From the NCBI GenBank assembly GCA_024160085.1, contig JAMDYG010000001.1:1054001-1118000 (forward strand): a stretch of 64,000 nucleotides of DNA, read 5' to 3'. Shown in pieces: positions 34,916 to 46,004 of this stretch (positions are counted from its first letter, which is position 1; each line of letters opens with the position of its first letter). The notes beneath the pieces are model-generated. The model was not told the origin of the DNA, made no database searches, and saw nothing but the letters and a program-made list of their open reading frames with translations. Position numbers and translations under genes: made by a program. This DNA comes from Serratia symbiotica (GTDB taxonomy: Bacteria > Pseudomonadota > Gammaproteobacteria > Enterobacterales > Enterobacteriaceae).

Positions 34916-35251
34916 ATGTACGAAGCTCTTCTAGTAATTTTCCTACTGATCTCAATCGGGCTAGTTGCTCTGATTATGCTGCAGCGAAGTAAAGGCGCTG
35001 AAGCCGTAGCCTCTTTCAGGGCAGGTGCCTCTGGCACAATGTTTGGTTCGAGCGGTTACGGTAACTTTATGACCCGTATGACTACGGCGTTGGCGACGTT
35101 GTTTTTCGTCATCAGTCTGATTTTGGGCAACCTCAGCAGTAACAAAAGCAAAAAAGGTAGCGAGTGGGAAAATTTGGGTCAGCCAGTGAAATATGAGCAA
35201 ACTACCATGCCGTCGGCACCTGCTAAGCCGAGCAGTGATATCCCGCAGTAA
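34916..35251 (+). CDS. secG: Protein translocase subunit SecG
   Basis: An intact 111-residue SecG, the small subunit of the SecYEG channel. Two membrane helices (about residues 3-20 and 54-73) flank a conserved loop, ASFRAGASGTMFGSSG, and the C-terminal tail is charged and low in complexity. tRNA-Leu follows, the same order as in E. coli. Confidence 0.95.
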   Translation: MYEALLVIFLLISIGLVALIMLQRSKGAEAVASFRAGASGTMFGSSGYGNFMTRMTTALATLFFVISLILGNLSSNKSKKGSEWENLGQPVKYEQTTMPSAPAKPSSDIPQ

Positions 35252-35320
35252 GCAGCAATAACACTTGAAACCGTGTTTGTATCTGGATAGTTTCAACGGC
35301 TGCTAGCAGTAAGAATCGGT

Positions 35321-35407
35321 ACCGAGGTGGTGGAATTGGTAGACACGCTACCTTGAGGTGGTAGTCCCCTAACGGGCTTGTGGGTTCGAGTCCCATCCTC
35401 GGTACCA
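35321..35407 (+). tRNA. leuU: tRNA-Leu (GAG)
   Basis: An 87-nt leucine tRNA with a CCA-ending gene, anticodon stem CTACC/GGTAG and loop TTGAGGT (anticodon GAG), a long variable arm and the T arm GGGTTCGAGTCCC. The acceptor ACCGAGG pairs fully with CCTCGGT. It matches E. coli leuU in place (after secG) and sequence. Confidence 0.95.
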
Positions 35408-35457
35408 AATCCAAGAGATAGCTTGCGATTTTTGCGTATATTCGGCACGTTTTAGGA

Positions 35458-35536
35458 CGCGGGGTGGAGCAGCTTAGTAGTTCGTCGGGCTTCATAACCC
35501 CGAAGGTCGTCGGTTCAAATCCGGACCCCGCAACCA
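35458..35536 (+). tRNA. metY: Initiator tRNA-Met with an enlarged anticodon loop
   Basis: A 79-nt gene matching E. coli metY (77 nt): the unpaired C1-A72 end typical of initiators, D arm GAGC...GTTC, and CAACCA at the 3' end. Between the anticodon-stem halves TCGGG and CCCGA there are nine bases, CTTCATAAC, instead of seven (CTCATAA), so an extra T and an extra C are present. The T-stem closes GTCGG/CCGGA with one mismatch, and G18 in the D loop has become A. Probably a decaying copy. Position upstream of rimP is as in E. coli. Confidence 0.85.
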
Positions 35537-35619
35537 CTTTCCTTTAAGTGTTGATTTTCAAATACACTTTTCGAATGAAATCCACTTTTATCGAACAACA
35601 TTTGAAAAGCAGAATTACT

Positions 35620-35640
35620 GGGCTATTTAGCCCTTTTTTT
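35620..35640 (+). terminator. Terminator/attenuator between metY and rimP
   Basis: GGGCTATTTAGCCC followed by seven T, 19 bp before the rimP start. It could end the tRNA transcript or attenuate read-through into rimP-nusA-infB. Confidence 0.8.
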
Positions 35641-35658
35641 ATGTCTTAGGGGTAGAGT

Positions 35659-36111
35659 TTGTCCACATTAGAGCAAAAGTTAACTGAGATGCTTTTAGCA
35701 CCGGTAGAAGCGTTGGGTTTTGAGCTTGTAGGCATTGAATTTATTCGTGCGCGCCAATCTACGTTCCACATCTATATTGACAGTGAAAACGGCATTAATG
35801 TTGATGATTGCGCTAATGTCAGCTACCAAGTTAGCGCTGTATTGGATATCGAAGAATTAATCGCAGTCGCTTACAACTTGGAAGTCTCCTCTCCTGGCCT
35901 TGATCGCCCGATATTCACCGCATAACACTACACGCGTTTTCTCGGTGAAGAAGTCAGCTTAGTTCTGCGCATGGTAGTTCAGAACCGCCGCAAACGGCAA
36001 GATATTATCAAGTCTGTCGAAGGCGAAATAATCACGGTTACTGTAGATGGGAAAGATGAAGTGTTTGCGCTGAGCAATATCCAGAAAGCGAACCCGATAC
36101 CCCACTTTTAA
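35659..36111 (+). pseudogene. rimP: Ribosome maturation factor RimP, single nonsense codon
   Basis: The frame is open from the TTG at 35659 ([20 protein letters not shown], the start used in E. coli) to a TAA at 36109, 150 codons in all. It is broken only by a TAA at 35923-35925, where E. coli has glutamate (FTAEHY). The N-terminal domain (88 residues) contains [20 protein letters not shown]; the C-terminal SH3-like domain contains [11 protein letters not shown] and [19 protein letters not shown]. RimP assists 30S maturation. A two-fragment protein or a null are both possible. First gene of the nusA-infB operon. Confidence 0.9.
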
Positions 36112-36132
36112 AGTTTGGATGAGGCACCTAGG

Positions 36133-37641
36133 ATGAATAAAGAGATTCTGGCTGTTGTTGAAGCGGTCTCCAATGAAAAATCCCTTCCGCGTGAAAAGAT
36201 TTTCGAAGCGTTGGAAACCGCTTTAGCCACCGCCACCAAGAAAAAATATGAGCAGGAAATAGATGTCCGAGTCAGCATTAATCGCAAAACTGGCGATTTC
36301 GACACCTTCCGTCGTTGGGTCGTCGTTGATGAAGTGACGCAGCCCACGCGTGAGATCACGCTGGAAGCAGCTCAGTATGAAGAGACAGACACTGAGTTGG
36401 GCGGATATATCGAAGATCAGATCGATTCAGTCACCTTTGACCGCATCACCACTCAGACGGCCAAACAGGTTATCGTGCAGAAAGTACGCGAAGCCGAGCG
36501 ATCGATGGTAGTTGACGCTTTCCGTGAACACGAAGGTGAGATCGTCACTGGCGTAGTGAAGAAAGTTAATCATGATAGCATCATGCTGGATCTTGGTAGC
36601 AACGCCGAAGCAGTGATTGGCTGTAAGGACATGTTGCTGCGCGAAAACTTCCGCCCTGGTGACCGCATCCGTGGCGTGCTTTACGCCGTGCGTCCTGAAG
36701 TCCGGGGTGCGCAATTATTCGTCAGCCGTTCCAGCCCAGAGATGCTGAAAGAGCTGTTCCGCATTGAAGTGCCGGAAATCGGCGAAGAAGTGATTGAGAT
36801 TAAAGCGGCAGCCCGTGATCCTGGTTCCCGTGCAAAAATTGCAGTAAAAACCAACGACAAACGCATCGACCCAGTCGGTGCCTGCGTGGGTATGCGCGGT
36901 GCACGCGTTCAGGCCGTTTCGAGCGAGCTCGGCGGTGAACGCATCGATATCATCCTGTGGGATGATAATCCTGCGCAGTTCGTCATCAACGCCATGGCCC
37001 CGGCAGACGTCGCCTCGATCGTGGTTGATGAAGATAATTGCACCATGGATATCGCCGTTGAAGCTAGCAATCTGGCACAGGCGATCGGCCGTAATGGCCA
37101 AAATGTGCGTTTGGCCTCCCAGTTGTTGAAACAGCATCGCGACGATGACCGTTGGGAACTGAACGTGATGACGGCGGATGATTTGCAGGTCAAGCACCAG
37201 GCCGAAGCACATGCCGCTATTAATACCTTTACCAAGTATCTTGATATCGACGAAGATTTCGCTACCGTTCTGGTTGAAGAAGGCTTCTCCACTTTGGAAG
37301 AGCTGGCCTACGTGCCAATCAAAGAGCTGTTGGAAATCGACGGTCTGGATGAAGATACGGTTGAAGCGTTGCGCGACCGAGCCATAGCTGCATCGACCAC
37401 GCTAGCCCTGGCTCAAAAAGAGATCCTGGGTGGCCAAGAACCTGCAGAGGATTTACTCAACCTGCCCGGTCTTGAGCGCAGTATAGCCTTTAAACTAGCC
37501 GCGCGTGGGGTTGATACGCTGGAAGATCTTGCCGAGCAGGGTGTTGATGATCTGGCTGATATTGAAGGGCTTAGCAACCAGCAAGCCGGCGAGTTGATCA
37601 TGGCTGCACGTAATATCTGTTGGTTTGGCGACAACGCGTAA
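36133..37641 (+). CDS. nusA: Transcription termination/antitermination factor NusA
   Basis: An intact 502-residue NusA, which binds RNA polymerase and controls pausing, Rho-dependent termination and rRNA antitermination. It has an N-terminal polymerase-binding domain, an S1 domain (about residues 135-200), tandem KH domains with [20 protein letters not shown] near 255-274 and [13 protein letters not shown] near 317-329, and two acidic C-terminal repeats. The ATG at 36133 gives [16 protein letters not shown] as in E. coli; an in-frame start at 36115 is less likely. Confidence 0.97.
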   Translation: MNKEILAVVEAVSNEKSLPREKIFEALETALATATKKKYEQEIDVRVSINRKTGDFDTFRRWVVVDEVTQPTREITLEAAQYEETDTELGGYIEDQIDSVTFDRITTQTAKQVIVQKVREAERSMVVDAFREHEGEIVTGVVKKVNHDSIMLDLGSNAEAVIGCKDMLLRENFRPGDRIRGVLYAVRPEVRGAQLFVSRSSPEMLKELFRIEVPEIGEEVIEIKAAARDPGSRAKIAVKTNDKRIDPVGACVGMRGARVQAVSSELGGERIDIILWDDNPAQFVINAMAPADVASIVVDEDNCTMDIAVEASNLAQAIGRNGQNVRLASQLLKQHRDDDRWELNVMTADDLQVKHQAEAHAAINTFTKYLDIDEDFATVLVEEGFSTLEELAYVPIKELLEIDGLDEDTVEALRDRAIAASTTLALAQKEILGGQEPAEDLLNLPGLERSIAFKLAARGVDTLEDLAEQGVDDLADIEGLSNQQAGELIMAARNICWFGDNA

Positions 37642-37665
37642 TAGACTGTAGCAGGAAGGAATAGC

Positions 37666-40317
37666 ATGACAACAGATGTAACCGTAAAATCGCTGGCAGC
37701 AGAGATTCAGACTTCGGTTGATCGCCTGGTACAGCAATTTGCTGATGCAGGGATCAACAAGGTCGAGTCGGATGTTGTGACCCAGAAAGAAAAAGAAACC
37801 TTGCTGGCGCACCTGAACCGTGAACACGGCAGTGTGCCGAACAAACTCACTTTGCAGCGCAAAACTCGCAGCACCTTAAATATTCCGAGCACAGGTGGTA
37901 AAAGTAAATCGGTGCAAATTGAGGTTCGCAAGAAACGCACCTATATAAATCGCAATACGCAGGAAGCCCAACTGGTTGAAGCAGAAGAACAGGCACGGCG
38001 TAATGCAGAAACGAAACGTGCAGCCGGAGAAAAAGCCAAACGTAAAGTCAAACGTGAGGCCGAGGGAATTGCTAAGCGTAATTCAGCGGAAAAAGAAAAA
38101 GTGACCAATCAACATACCGATGAAATGACCAAGCCAGCTCAGGCAGAAAAAGCACGCCGTGAATCCGAAGCGGCTGAATTGAAACGTAAAGCGGAAGAAG
38201 AAGTACGCCGGAAGGTCGAAGAAGAAGCCAAGCGCGTGGCGGAAGAAGCGCGCCGTATGGCTGAAGAGAACGGTGAGAAGTGGGCCGAAGTTGAAGCAGC
38301 AAGCGCTGCAGTTGAAACTGCCGATTACCATGTGACCACCTCTCAGCACGCCCGTGCCGCCGAAGACGAAAACGACGCTAAAGTTGAAGGTGAGCGCCGC
38401 ACCCGCACCCGTGTTGGTAAAGCGACTAAGCAGAAGAAAGGCAATAAGCTTTCTGAGTCTAAAGCAGATCGTGAAGAAGCCCGTGCTGTAACGCGTAGCG
38501 GCAAAGGCAAACGGAAGCCAAGCAGTTTACAGCAGGGCTTCAACAAGCCAGCTCAGATTGTTAATCGTGACGTGGTGATTGGTGAAACCATCACCGTGGC
38601 TGAATTGGCCAACAAAATGGCGGTGAAAGGCTCTCAGGTCATTAAAGTGATAATGAAGCTGGGTGCAATGGCCACTATCAACCAGGTCATCGATCAGGAA
38701 ACTGCACAGCTAGTGGCTGAAGAGATGGGCAACAAGGTTATCCTGCGTCGCGAGAATGAGCTAGAAAAAGCGTTGATGAGTGACCGTGATACCGGCGCTG
38801 CAGCTGAGTCGCGCGCACCAGTGGTGACCATCATGGGTCATGTTGACCACGGTAAAACCTCTTTGCTAGACTACATTCGCTCTACCAAAGTGGCGGCAGG
38901 CGAAGCTGGCGGTATTACCCAGCACATTGGTGCTTATCACGTAGAAACCGACAATGGCATGATCACCTTCCTGGATACTCCTGGCCACGCCGCTTTTACT
39001 TCCATGCGCGCCCGTGGTGCTCAGGCGACTGATATTGTAGTGTTAGTGGTTGCTGCCGATGATGGCGTGATGCCACAAACCATTGAAGCTATCCAGCATG
39101 CGAAAGCGGCGCAGGTGCCATTAGTAGTTGCAGTTAACAAAATCGACAAGCCAGAAGCTGATGCGGATCGCATTAAGCAGGAGCTGTCCCAGTACGGCGT
39201 GATGCCGGAGGAGTGGGGTGGCGAAGCGCAGTTCGTCCATGTTTCTGCGAAAGTCGGTATCGGTATCGACGAACTGCTTAATGCTATCTTGTTGCAGGCT
39301 GAAGTTCTCGAACTGAAAGCGGTACGCAGTGGCATGGCTAGTGGCGTGGTGGTCGAATCCTTCCTAGATAAAGGCCGTGGACCGGTGGCGACCATTCTGG
39401 TTCAGGAAGGTACGCTGAACAAAGGTGATATCGTGCTGTGTGGCTTTGAATACGGCCGCGTGCGTGCGATGCGTGATGAATTGGGCCACGATGTAGCTTC
39501 CGCTGGCCCATCTATTCCGGTGGAAATCCTGGGTCTGTCCAGCGTTCCAGCAGCGGGTGATGAAGCGACCGTAGTGCGTGACGAGAAAAAAGCGCGTGAA
39601 GTTGCACTATATCGTCAAGGTAAGTTCCGCGAAGTCAAACTGGCGCGCCAGCAGAAATCTAAGCTGGAGAATATGTTCTCCAACATGACTGATGGGGAAG
39701 TTTCTGAGCTGAACATCGTACTGAAATCTGATGTACAGGGTTCTTGCGAAGCGATTATGGATTCATTATTGAAGCTTTCTACTGACGAAGTGAAGGTGAA
39801 AATTGTCGGTTCCGGCGTAGGCGGCATTACTGAAACCGATGCCACACTGGCAGCAGCCTCCAACGCGATCATTCTAGGCTTCAACGTCCGTGCTGATGCC
39901 TCTGCACGCCGCGTGATTGAAGCAGAAAACCTGGATCTGCGCTATTACTCAGTAATTTATAGCCTGATCGACGAAGTGAAGCAGGCGATGAGCGGCATGC
40001 TGGTACCTGAGTACAAACAGCAGATTATTGGCTTAGCCGAAGTGCGTGACGTCTTCAAATCACCGAAATTCGGTGCTATCGCCGGTTGTATGGTCACTGA
40101 AGGGACGATCAAACGTCATAACCCTATCCGAGTTCTGCGTGCCAACGTGGTTATCTATGAAGGTGAGTTAGAGTCCCTGCGCCGCTTTAAAGATGATGTT
40201 AATGAAGTTCGTAACGGCATGGAGTGTGGTATCGGTGTTAAGAATTACAACGATGTACGTGTTGGCGACATGATTGAAGTGTTCGAAATCATCGAAATCC
40301 AACGCACCATTGCTTAA
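37666..40317 (+). CDS. infB: Translation initiation factor IF-2
   Basis: An intact 883-residue IF-2 (890 in E. coli), the GTPase that brings initiator tRNA to the 30S subunit. The N-terminus (residues 1-50) is a small IF2N domain. Residues about 95-290 are a highly charged helical stretch rich in Ala, Glu, Lys and Arg. The G domain has G1 [12 protein letters not shown] (near 387), G3 DTPGHAAF and G4 NKID. C-terminal domains II-IV are complete. It is 24 bp behind nusA. Confidence 0.98.
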   Translation: MTTDVTVKSLAAEIQTSVDRLVQQFADAGINKVESDVVTQKEKETLLAHLNREHGSVPNKLTLQRKTRSTLNIPSTGGKSKSVQIEVRKKRTYINRNTQEAQLVEAEEQARRNAETKRAAGEKAKRKVKREAEGIAKRNSAEKEKVTNQHTDEMTKPAQAEKARRESEAAELKRKAEEEVRRKVEEEAKRVAEEARRMAEENGEKWAEVEAASAAVETADYHVTTSQHARAAEDENDAKVEGERRTRTRVGKATKQKKGNKLSESKADREEARAVTRSGKGKRKPSSLQQGFNKPAQIVNRDVVIGETITVAELANKMAVKGSQVIKVIMKLGAMATINQVIDQETAQLVAEEMGNKVILRRENELEKALMSDRDTGAAAESRAPVVTIMGHVDHGKTSLLDYIRSTKVAAGEAGGITQHIGAYHVETDNGMITFLDTPGHAAFTSMRARGAQATDIVVLVVAADDGVMPQTIEAIQHAKAAQVPLVVAVNKIDKPEADADRIKQELSQYGVMPEEWGGEAQFVHVSAKVGIGIDELLNAILLQAEVLELKAVRSGMASGVVVESFLDKGRGPVATILVQEGTLNKGDIVLCGFEYGRVRAMRDELGHDVASAGPSIPVEILGLSSVPAAGDEATVVRDEKKAREVALYRQGKFREVKLARQQKSKLENMFSNMTDGEVSELNIVLKSDVQGSCEAIMDSLLKLSTDEVKVKIVGSGVGGITETDATLAAASNAIILGFNVRADASARRVIEAENLDLRYYSVIYSLIDEVKQAMSGMLVPEYKQQIIGLAEVRDVFKSPKFGAIAGCMVTEGTIKRHNPIRVLRANVVIYEGELESLRRFKDDVNEVRNGMECGIGVKNYNDVRVGDMIEVFEIIEIQRTIA

Positions 40318-40510
40318 CAACTGTACATCTGCTAATGACCTAAAATAATTCGAGTGGCCTCAAGACAGCAACTGAGCGTATCTCCAGGTGTACAGACAAC
40401 TATGCCTCTGAGGTGAGTGAAGAGGTCAACAAAGAGGCAATTTTAATTATGTTGGGTAATATATGTTAACGGGGGCCTTTGTGCCCCCCGATTTGTCTGG
40501 GGAGCCAAAA

Positions 40511-40921
40511 ATGGCAAAAGAATTTAGCCGTAGTCAACGCGTAGCGCAAGAGATGCAGAAAGAAATTGCGATCATTTTGCAACGTGAAATCAAAGATCCG
40601 CGTATTGGTATGGCCACCGTATCCGGAGTAGAAATTTCTCGCGACCTGGCCTACGCTAAGGTTTACGTTACTTTTCTGAACGTGTTGGCTGAAAATCATG
40701 ATCCAGACCAGATGACTAATGGCATTAAAGCATTGCAGGATGCAGCCGGTTATATCCGCACGTTACTTGGCAAAGCCATGCGTTTGCGTGTGGTGCCGGA
40801 GCTGACATTCGTCTACGACAACTCGCTGGTGGAAGGCATGCGCATGTCCAACCTGGTGACCAATGTGGTGAATAATGACGCTGAACGCCGTTGCGCATCG
40901 GGCGATGACGAGGAGGCTTAA
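40511..40921 (+). CDS. rbfA: 30S ribosome-binding factor RbfA
   Basis: An intact 136-residue RbfA with a KH-type fold that helps 16S rRNA 5' end maturation and cold adaptation. It starts [20 protein letters not shown] after the site GGGGAG and includes [19 protein letters not shown]. An upstream extension to 40463 is open but unlike the family. Its TAA is followed at once by the truB ATG. Confidence 0.96.
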   Translation: MAKEFSRSQRVAQEMQKEIAIILQREIKDPRIGMATVSGVEISRDLAYAKVYVTFLNVLAENHDPDQMTNGIKALQDAAGYIRTLLGKAMRLRVVPELTFVYDNSLVEGMRMSNLVTNVVNNDAERRCASGDDEEA

Positions 40922-41860
40922 ATGAGTCGCCCTCGTCACCGTGGCCGTGATATCCACGGCGTACTGTTGTTAGACAAACCGCAGGGCCTGTCTTCTAACG
41001 ATGCTTTGCGAAAAGTGAAGCGCCTGTACAACGCCAATCGTGCAGGTCACACCGGCACGCTCGATCCGTTAGCGACCGGCATGCTGCCAATCTGCCTAGG
41101 CGAAGCGACCAAGTTCTCGCAGTTCCTGATCAATTCAGACAAACATTATCGGGTGATTGCCAAACTAGGGCAGCGTACCGATACCTCGGACGCTGATGGT
41201 CAGGTTGTGCAGCAGCGCCCGGTGAGTTTCACCCAGGCGCAGCTAGATGTGGCACTGGATTACTTCCGTGGCGACCTCCGACAGGTGCCATCAATGTATT
41301 CGGCACTGAAGTATCAGGGCAAGAAACTCTATGAGTATGCGCGCCAACGCATTGAAGTGCCGCGTGAAGCACGCAGCATCACCGTTTATCAGCTACAGGT
41401 TATTCGCTGCGAAGGGAATGAACTGGAGTTAGAAATCCACTGCTCGAAAGGCACTTACATCCGCACTATCATCGATGATCTCGGTGAAATACTGGGCTGC
41501 GGTGCGCATGTGATCTACCTGCGCCGCCTGCAAGTGGCAACTTATCCGATCGAACGTATGGTAACGTTGGAACAACTGAATGCTTTATTGGCGCGGACGC
41601 AGGCGATTGCGCTGGATGAATTGCTTGATCCATTGCTTATGCCGATGGACAGACCGGTTGAGAACTATCCAGAAGTGAATCTGTTGCCTGTAGTGGCGGG
41701 TTATGTCAAACAAGGGCAGCCAGTGCAGGTTGCTGGTGCTCCGTATTCTGGCATAGTGCGCATAACCGAAGGAGAAAAACGTAAATTTATCGGCGTAGGT
41801 ACCATCACCGACGATGGTCGTGTGGCACCATGCCGCCTAGTGGTCGAATCTGTTGATTAA
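40922..41860 (+). CDS. truB: tRNA pseudouridine-55 synthase TruB
   Basis: An intact 312-residue TruB, which makes pseudouridine 55 in the T loop of tRNAs and also acts as a tRNA chaperone. The catalytic aspartate lies in [20 protein letters not shown] near residues 39-58. The C-terminal PUA domain is present. The start follows the rbfA stop with no gap, implying translational coupling. Confidence 0.97.
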   Translation: MSRPRHRGRDIHGVLLLDKPQGLSSNDALRKVKRLYNANRAGHTGTLDPLATGMLPICLGEATKFSQFLINSDKHYRVIAKLGQRTDTSDADGQVVQQRPVSFTQAQLDVALDYFRGDLRQVPSMYSALKYQGKKLYEYARQRIEVPREARSITVYQLQVIRCEGNELELEIHCSKGTYIRTIIDDLGEILGCGAHVIYLRRLQVATYPIERMVTLEQLNALLARTQAIALDELLDPLLMPMDRPVENYPEVNLLPVVAGYVKQGQPVQVAGAPYSGIVRITEGEKRKFIGVGTITDDGRVAPCRLVVESVD

Positions 41861-42014
41861 GGGTGGGTAAAGTGCGCGTATCCCCCCCCTTTTTATCTTG
41901 AATGGGGCCGGGGATAAGGGTAGAATAGCGCGTTTTATGCATTGGGTTGCTGAATTAGAGATCGGCGCCTGTAGTTATCATCTATAATCTTATAATCTGG
42001 AGCAGAGTATTGCC

Positions 42015-42284
42015 ATGTCTCTAAGTGTTGAAGTTAAAGCTCAAATCGTGGCTGATTTTGGTCACGATGCTAACGATAGCGGCTCTACCGAGGTTCAGGT
42101 TGCCCTACTAACTGCGCAGATCAACCATCTGCAAGGCCACTTCTCCAAGCACAAAAAAGATCACCATAGCCGTCGTGGTTTACTGCGTATGGTTTCTCAG
42201 CGTCGTAAGCTGCTGGATTACATGAGGCGTAAAGATGTGGTACGTTACACCAGCCTGATCGGGCGTTTGGGTCTGCGTCGCTAG
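42015..42284 (+). CDS. rpsO: 30S ribosomal protein S15
   Basis: An intact 89-residue S15, with the RNA-binding segments [20 protein letters not shown] and [13 protein letters not shown] terminator follows; pnp is next, as in E. coli. Confidence 0.98.
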   Translation: MSLSVEVKAQIVADFGHDANDSGSTEVQVALLTAQINHLQGHFSKHKKDHHSRRGLLRMVSQRRKLLDYMRRKDVVRYTSLIGRLGLRR

Positions 42285-42302
42285 TCTAGCTAGTTTCAGT
42301 GG

Positions 42303-42331
42303 AAAAGGGGCCTATCATGGCCCCTTTTTTC
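42303..42331 (+). terminator. rpsO terminator
   Basis: AAAAGGGGCC-TATCAT-GGCCCCTTTTTT, a perfect ten-pair stem 19 bp after the rpsO stop. In E. coli this terminator allows partial read-through to pnp. Confidence 0.9.
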
Positions 42332-42401
42332 TAGGAAGCATAAGCAAATCAGGTTAGTGTATTGCTTGATACTCCCAAAACAGGTTTTTCCGTTACAGAG
42401 G

Positions 42402-42465
42402 TCCGCACGACTAATGAGAGGCTTTATCCCCAGCTTGAGATAAAGCCTCTCATTAGTCGTGCGGA
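42402..42465 (+). promoter_or_regulatory. pnp leader hairpin (RNase III autoregulation)
   Basis: A perfect 27-bp inverted repeat, arms 42402-42428 and 42439-42465, with a 10-nt loop. It lies 80 bp before the pnp start. In E. coli the pnp leader folds into a long RNase III-cut stem, the basis of PNPase autoregulation; size and place match. The function here is inferred from that. Confidence 0.85.
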
Positions 42466-42544
42466 TGTAGTGGAAAGGTAAGTCAAGTCATAGGCGTATC
42501 GAGTCGTCATTACGATGAGTACGCCATTAATCAAGGACATAATT

Positions 42545-44641
42545 TTGCTGACACCGATCATTAGCAAATTCCAGTATGGCCAGCATACCGTCACCATAGA
42601 AACCGGTATGATGGCACGTCAGGCCACTGCAGCCGTTATGGTGAGCATGGATGACACCGCCGTATTCGTCACCATAGTGGGCCAGAAAAAAGTCAATCCG
42701 GGTCAAAGTTTCTTTCCGCTGACCGTAAACTATCAGGAACGTACCTACGCTGCTGGCCGCATACCGGGCAGCTTCTTCCGTCGTGAAGGCCGACCGAGCG
42801 AGGGTGAAACGCTGACCTCTCGTCTAATTGACCGTCCAATCCGTCCTCTGTTCCCGGACAACTTCCTGAACGAAGTACAGGTGATCGCTACCGTGGTTTC
42901 TGTCAATCCGCAAGTTAACCCAGATATCGTCGCAATGATTGGGGCCTCTGCCGCCCTGAGCCTGTCCGGTATCCCGTTCAACGGCCCAATTGGTGCAGCA
43001 CGCGTGGGTTACATCAACGACCAGTATGTACTGAACCCAACAACCGACGAACTGAAAATAAGTAGCTTGGATCTAGTGGTTGCTGGTGCTGCTGGCGCGG
43101 TGCTGATGGTTGAATCTGAAGCTGATGTGCTAAGCGAAGATCAAATGCTGGGGGCGGTGGTGTTTGGTCACCAGCAACAGCAGGTGGTGATCGAGAGCAT
43201 CAACTCTCTAGTTGCTGAAGCTGGCAAGCCTAAGTGGGACTGGCAGGCACCTGTGGTCAATGCAGCACTGCATGCGCGCGTGGCTGAACTGGCCGAAGCC
43301 CGCTTGAGAGGCGCTTATCACATTACCGAGAAACAAGAGCGTTACGCTCAGGTAGAGGCGATCAAGGACAGCGTGGTTGAAACCCTTTTAGTGCAAGATG
43401 AAACGCTGGACGCTTCAGAAATTCAAGACATCCTGAGCAGCGTCGAGAAAAACGTGGTGCGTAGCCGTGTGCTGCGTGGAGAAGCACGTATCGACGGCCG
43501 AGAGAAAGACATGATCCGTGGTCTGGATGTGCGTACTGGCGTACTGCCGCGCACCCATGGTTCTGCGCTATTCACCCGTGGTGAAACACAGGCGTTGGTT
43601 ACCGCGACACTGGGCACTGCACGTGATGCACAGAACCTGGATGAACTGATGGGCGAGAAGACCGACAGCTTCCTATTTCATTACAACTTCCCGCCGTATT
43701 CCGTTGGCGAAACCGGCATGGTCGGTTCACCTAAGCGCCGCGAAATTGGTCACGGCCGTCTGGCAAAACGTGGCGTATTGGCTATGATGCCTAAACTGGA
43801 AGATTTTCCGTACACAGTACGGGTGGTTTCTGAAATTACCGAATCCAATGGGTCTTCTTCCATGGCTTCGGTCTGTGGTGCTTCTCTGGCGCTGATGGAT
43901 GCAGGCGTGCCAATCAAGGCTGCTGTTGCGGGTATCGCCATGGGGTTGGTGAAAGAAGCGGATAACTTTGTGGTTCTGTCCGACATTCTGGGTGATGAAG
44001 ATCACCTGGGTGATATGGACTTAAAAGTGGCCGGTAGCCGTGACGGTATCACCGCGCTGCAAATGGACATTAAAATTGAAGGCATCACCCGCGAAATCAT
44101 GCAGGTGGCACTGAACCAAGCCAAGGGGGCGCGTCTACATATCCTGAGAGTGATGGAACAGGCAATCAGCGTGCCGCATAGCGATATTTCTCAGTTCGCA
44201 CCACGTATTCATACTATCCGCATCAGCCCGGATAAAATTAAAGACGTGATCGGTAAAGGCGGCTCGGTGATTCGTACGCTGACCGAAGAGACTGACACCA
44301 CCATTGAAATTGACGATGATGGTACAGTTAAAATTGCTGCGACCGACCGTGAGAAAGCGAAATTTGCTATCCGTCGTATTGAAGAGATCACCGCAGAGAT
44401 TGAAGTTGGCCGCATTTATCAAGGTAAGGTTACTCGTATCGTTGATTTCGGCGCGTTCGTCACTATCGGCGGGGGTAAAGAATGCTTGGTACACATCTCT
44501 CAAATTGCCGACAAGCGTGTTGAGAAAGTCACTGACTATCTGCAAATGGGTCAGGAAACACCGGTTAAAGTACTGGAAGTTGACTGTCAGGGCCGTGTAC
44601 GTTTAAGCATCAAAGAAGCGACTATGCCAGAAGCGGGGTAG
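42545..44641 (+). CDS. pnp: Polynucleotide phosphorylase, tail shortened
   Basis: PNPase, the 3'-5' phosphorolytic exoribonuclease of the degradosome, here 698 residues (711 in E. coli). Two RNase PH domains are complete, including [12 protein letters not shown] and the second-core segments [17 protein letters not shown] and [20 protein letters not shown]. The KH ([16 protein letters not shown]) and S1 domains follow. The TTG at 42545 ([13 protein letters not shown]) is chosen because E. coli uses TTG there. A TAG after MPEAG cuts about seven residues (PPTVEAE) off the variable tail. Confidence 0.96.
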   Translation: MLTPIISKFQYGQHTVTIETGMMARQATAAVMVSMDDTAVFVTIVGQKKVNPGQSFFPLTVNYQERTYAAGRIPGSFFRREGRPSEGETLTSRLIDRPIRPLFPDNFLNEVQVIATVVSVNPQVNPDIVAMIGASAALSLSGIPFNGPIGAARVGYINDQYVLNPTTDELKISSLDLVVAGAAGAVLMVESEADVLSEDQMLGAVVFGHQQQQVVIESINSLVAEAGKPKWDWQAPVVNAALHARVAELAEARLRGAYHITEKQERYAQVEAIKDSVVETLLVQDETLDASEIQDILSSVEKNVVRSRVLRGEARIDGREKDMIRGLDVRTGVLPRTHGSALFTRGETQALVTATLGTARDAQNLDELMGEKTDSFLFHYNFPPYSVGETGMVGSPKRREIGHGRLAKRGVLAMMPKLEDFPYTVRVVSEITESNGSSSMASVCGASLALMDAGVPIKAAVAGIAMGLVKEADNFVVLSDILGDEDHLGDMDLKVAGSRDGITALQMDIKIEGITREIMQVALNQAKGARLHILRVMEQAISVPHSDISQFAPRIHTIRISPDKIKDVIGKGGSVIRTLTEETDTTIEIDDDGTVKIAATDREKAKFAIRRIEEITAEIEVGRIYQGKVTRIVDFGAFVTIGGGKECLVHISQIADKRVEKVTDYLQMGQETPVKVLEVDCQGRVRLSIKEATMPEAG

Positions 44642-44796
44642 CCTCCTACAGTTGAAGCAGAATAACCGTATAGATACATTTGCAGCTCCTTGCCATAGGG
44701 TCGAGAGCTATTTGTATCTCTGCCTGGGTAGGAACTCGTGTATTTAGCAAACGGAGGATAGGGCGTTCATTTAATATTTGTCTTTGGGAGTGGGAA

Positions 44797-45681
44797 ATGA
44801 AGCCTTTCTTGAGCTGGTGGTATGTTGTGACAGCATTCATGCTGGCAGGATGTAGCAACCATGATTGGCGTAAAGACGAGGTTTTGGCGATCCCACTGCA
44901 GCCTACGCTGCAGCAAGAAATAATCCTGGCACGTATGGAACTGATACTTGCCAGCCGGGTACTGATGGGCGATGAGCGTGCGCAGCTTTTATATGAGCGT
45001 GGTGTGCTATATGATAGCCTTGGGCTACGCGTACTAGCGCGCAATGATTTTTCGCAAGCGCTGACGATACGTCCTGATATGCCTGAAGTTTTCAACTACC
45101 TAGGCATTTACTTAACGCAGGCAAGCAATGTTGATGCTGCCTATGAAGCGTTTGATTCTGTATTAGAGCTTGATCCAACTTACAATTACGCGCGTTTAAA
45201 CCGAGGCATCGCATTGTATTATGGCGGCCGCTTCCAGTTGGCGCAGGATGATCTGCTGGCGTTTTATCAAGACGACCCAAACGATCCCTTCCGTTCGTTG
45301 TGGCTGTATCTTGTGGAACGAGAAATCGATCCCAAAAAGGCTGACGTAGCACTCAAGCAGCGTTATGACAAAGCGAATCGAGGGCAATGGGGATGGAATA
45401 TTGTCGAATTCTACCTAGGCAACATTAGCGAAAAAACGCTGATGTCACGCCTCAAGGTAGATACAACGGATAATACTTCGCTCGCTGAGCATCTCAGTGA
45501 AACTGACTTCTATTTGGGTAAACACCACCTGAGTTTGGGGGACAAGAACACCGCTTCAGCTTTGTTCAAACTAACGGTAGCTAATAACGTAAATAACTTC
45601 GTTGAGCACCGCTATGCATTGTTGGAATTAGCGCTTTTAGGCCAAGAGCAAGACGACTTATCAGAATCGGACCAGCAATAG
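44797..45681 (+). CDS. nlpI: Lipoprotein NlpI
   Basis: An intact 294-residue outer-membrane lipoprotein that brings the protease Prc to the murein hydrolase MepS. The signal peptide ends in the lipobox LAGC (cysteine near residue 18). Tetratricopeptide repeats follow, for example [20 protein letters not shown] and [20 protein letters not shown]. The start at 44797 is set by the signal peptide. Order pnp-nlpI-deaD is conserved. Confidence 0.96.
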   Translation: MKPFLSWWYVVTAFMLAGCSNHDWRKDEVLAIPLQPTLQQEIILARMELILASRVLMGDERAQLLYERGVLYDSLGLRVLARNDFSQALTIRPDMPEVFNYLGIYLTQASNVDAAYEAFDSVLELDPTYNYARLNRGIALYYGGRFQLAQDDLLAFYQDDPNDPFRSLWLYLVEREIDPKKADVALKQRYDKANRGQWGWNIVEFYLGNISEKTLMSRLKVDTTDNTSLAEHLSETDFYLGKHHLSLGDKNTASALFKLTVANNVNNFVEHRYALLELALLGQEQDDLSESDQQ

Positions 45682-45870
45682 CTGATGAACACTTCTACCC
45701 AATAGATTTCAAGCGAACACTTCTACTTGCGGCAAGTCAGCAATCGAACGGATCCATGGGGCTTAGTTTGCTAAGTGATGAGGGTGAGGGAGAGCAGCTA
45801 ACACTACGGTGGCTTGAAAGATGAAGGATTATCAGCCTGATAGACATTGGTTTTACAGCCAAAGTTATCG

Positions 45871-45894
45871 CCTTCACGGGTGAGGGTTTTTTTG
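45871..45894 (+). terminator. Terminator between nlpI and deaD
   Basis: CCTCAC-type stem: CCTTCAC-GG-GTGAGG followed by seven T. The surrounding 45690-45870 shows no coding pattern. Confidence 0.75.
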
Positions 45895-46004
45895 TTCGTT
45901 TTATAAACTAATTTGAGCCGGTTCACATTTTTCAATGAAAATGACTGAAAATTTTCTCGACGAGTTATGTAGACTGGCTGCCATTATTAATGAGGCTTGT
46001 GTAC

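Noticed and set aside
38083-38349. Long minus-strand frames within infB.
   Set aside because: They are shadows of the Ala/Glu/Lys/Arg-rich IF-2 coding sequence; the phenylalanine- and leucine-rich translation is an artefact of that.
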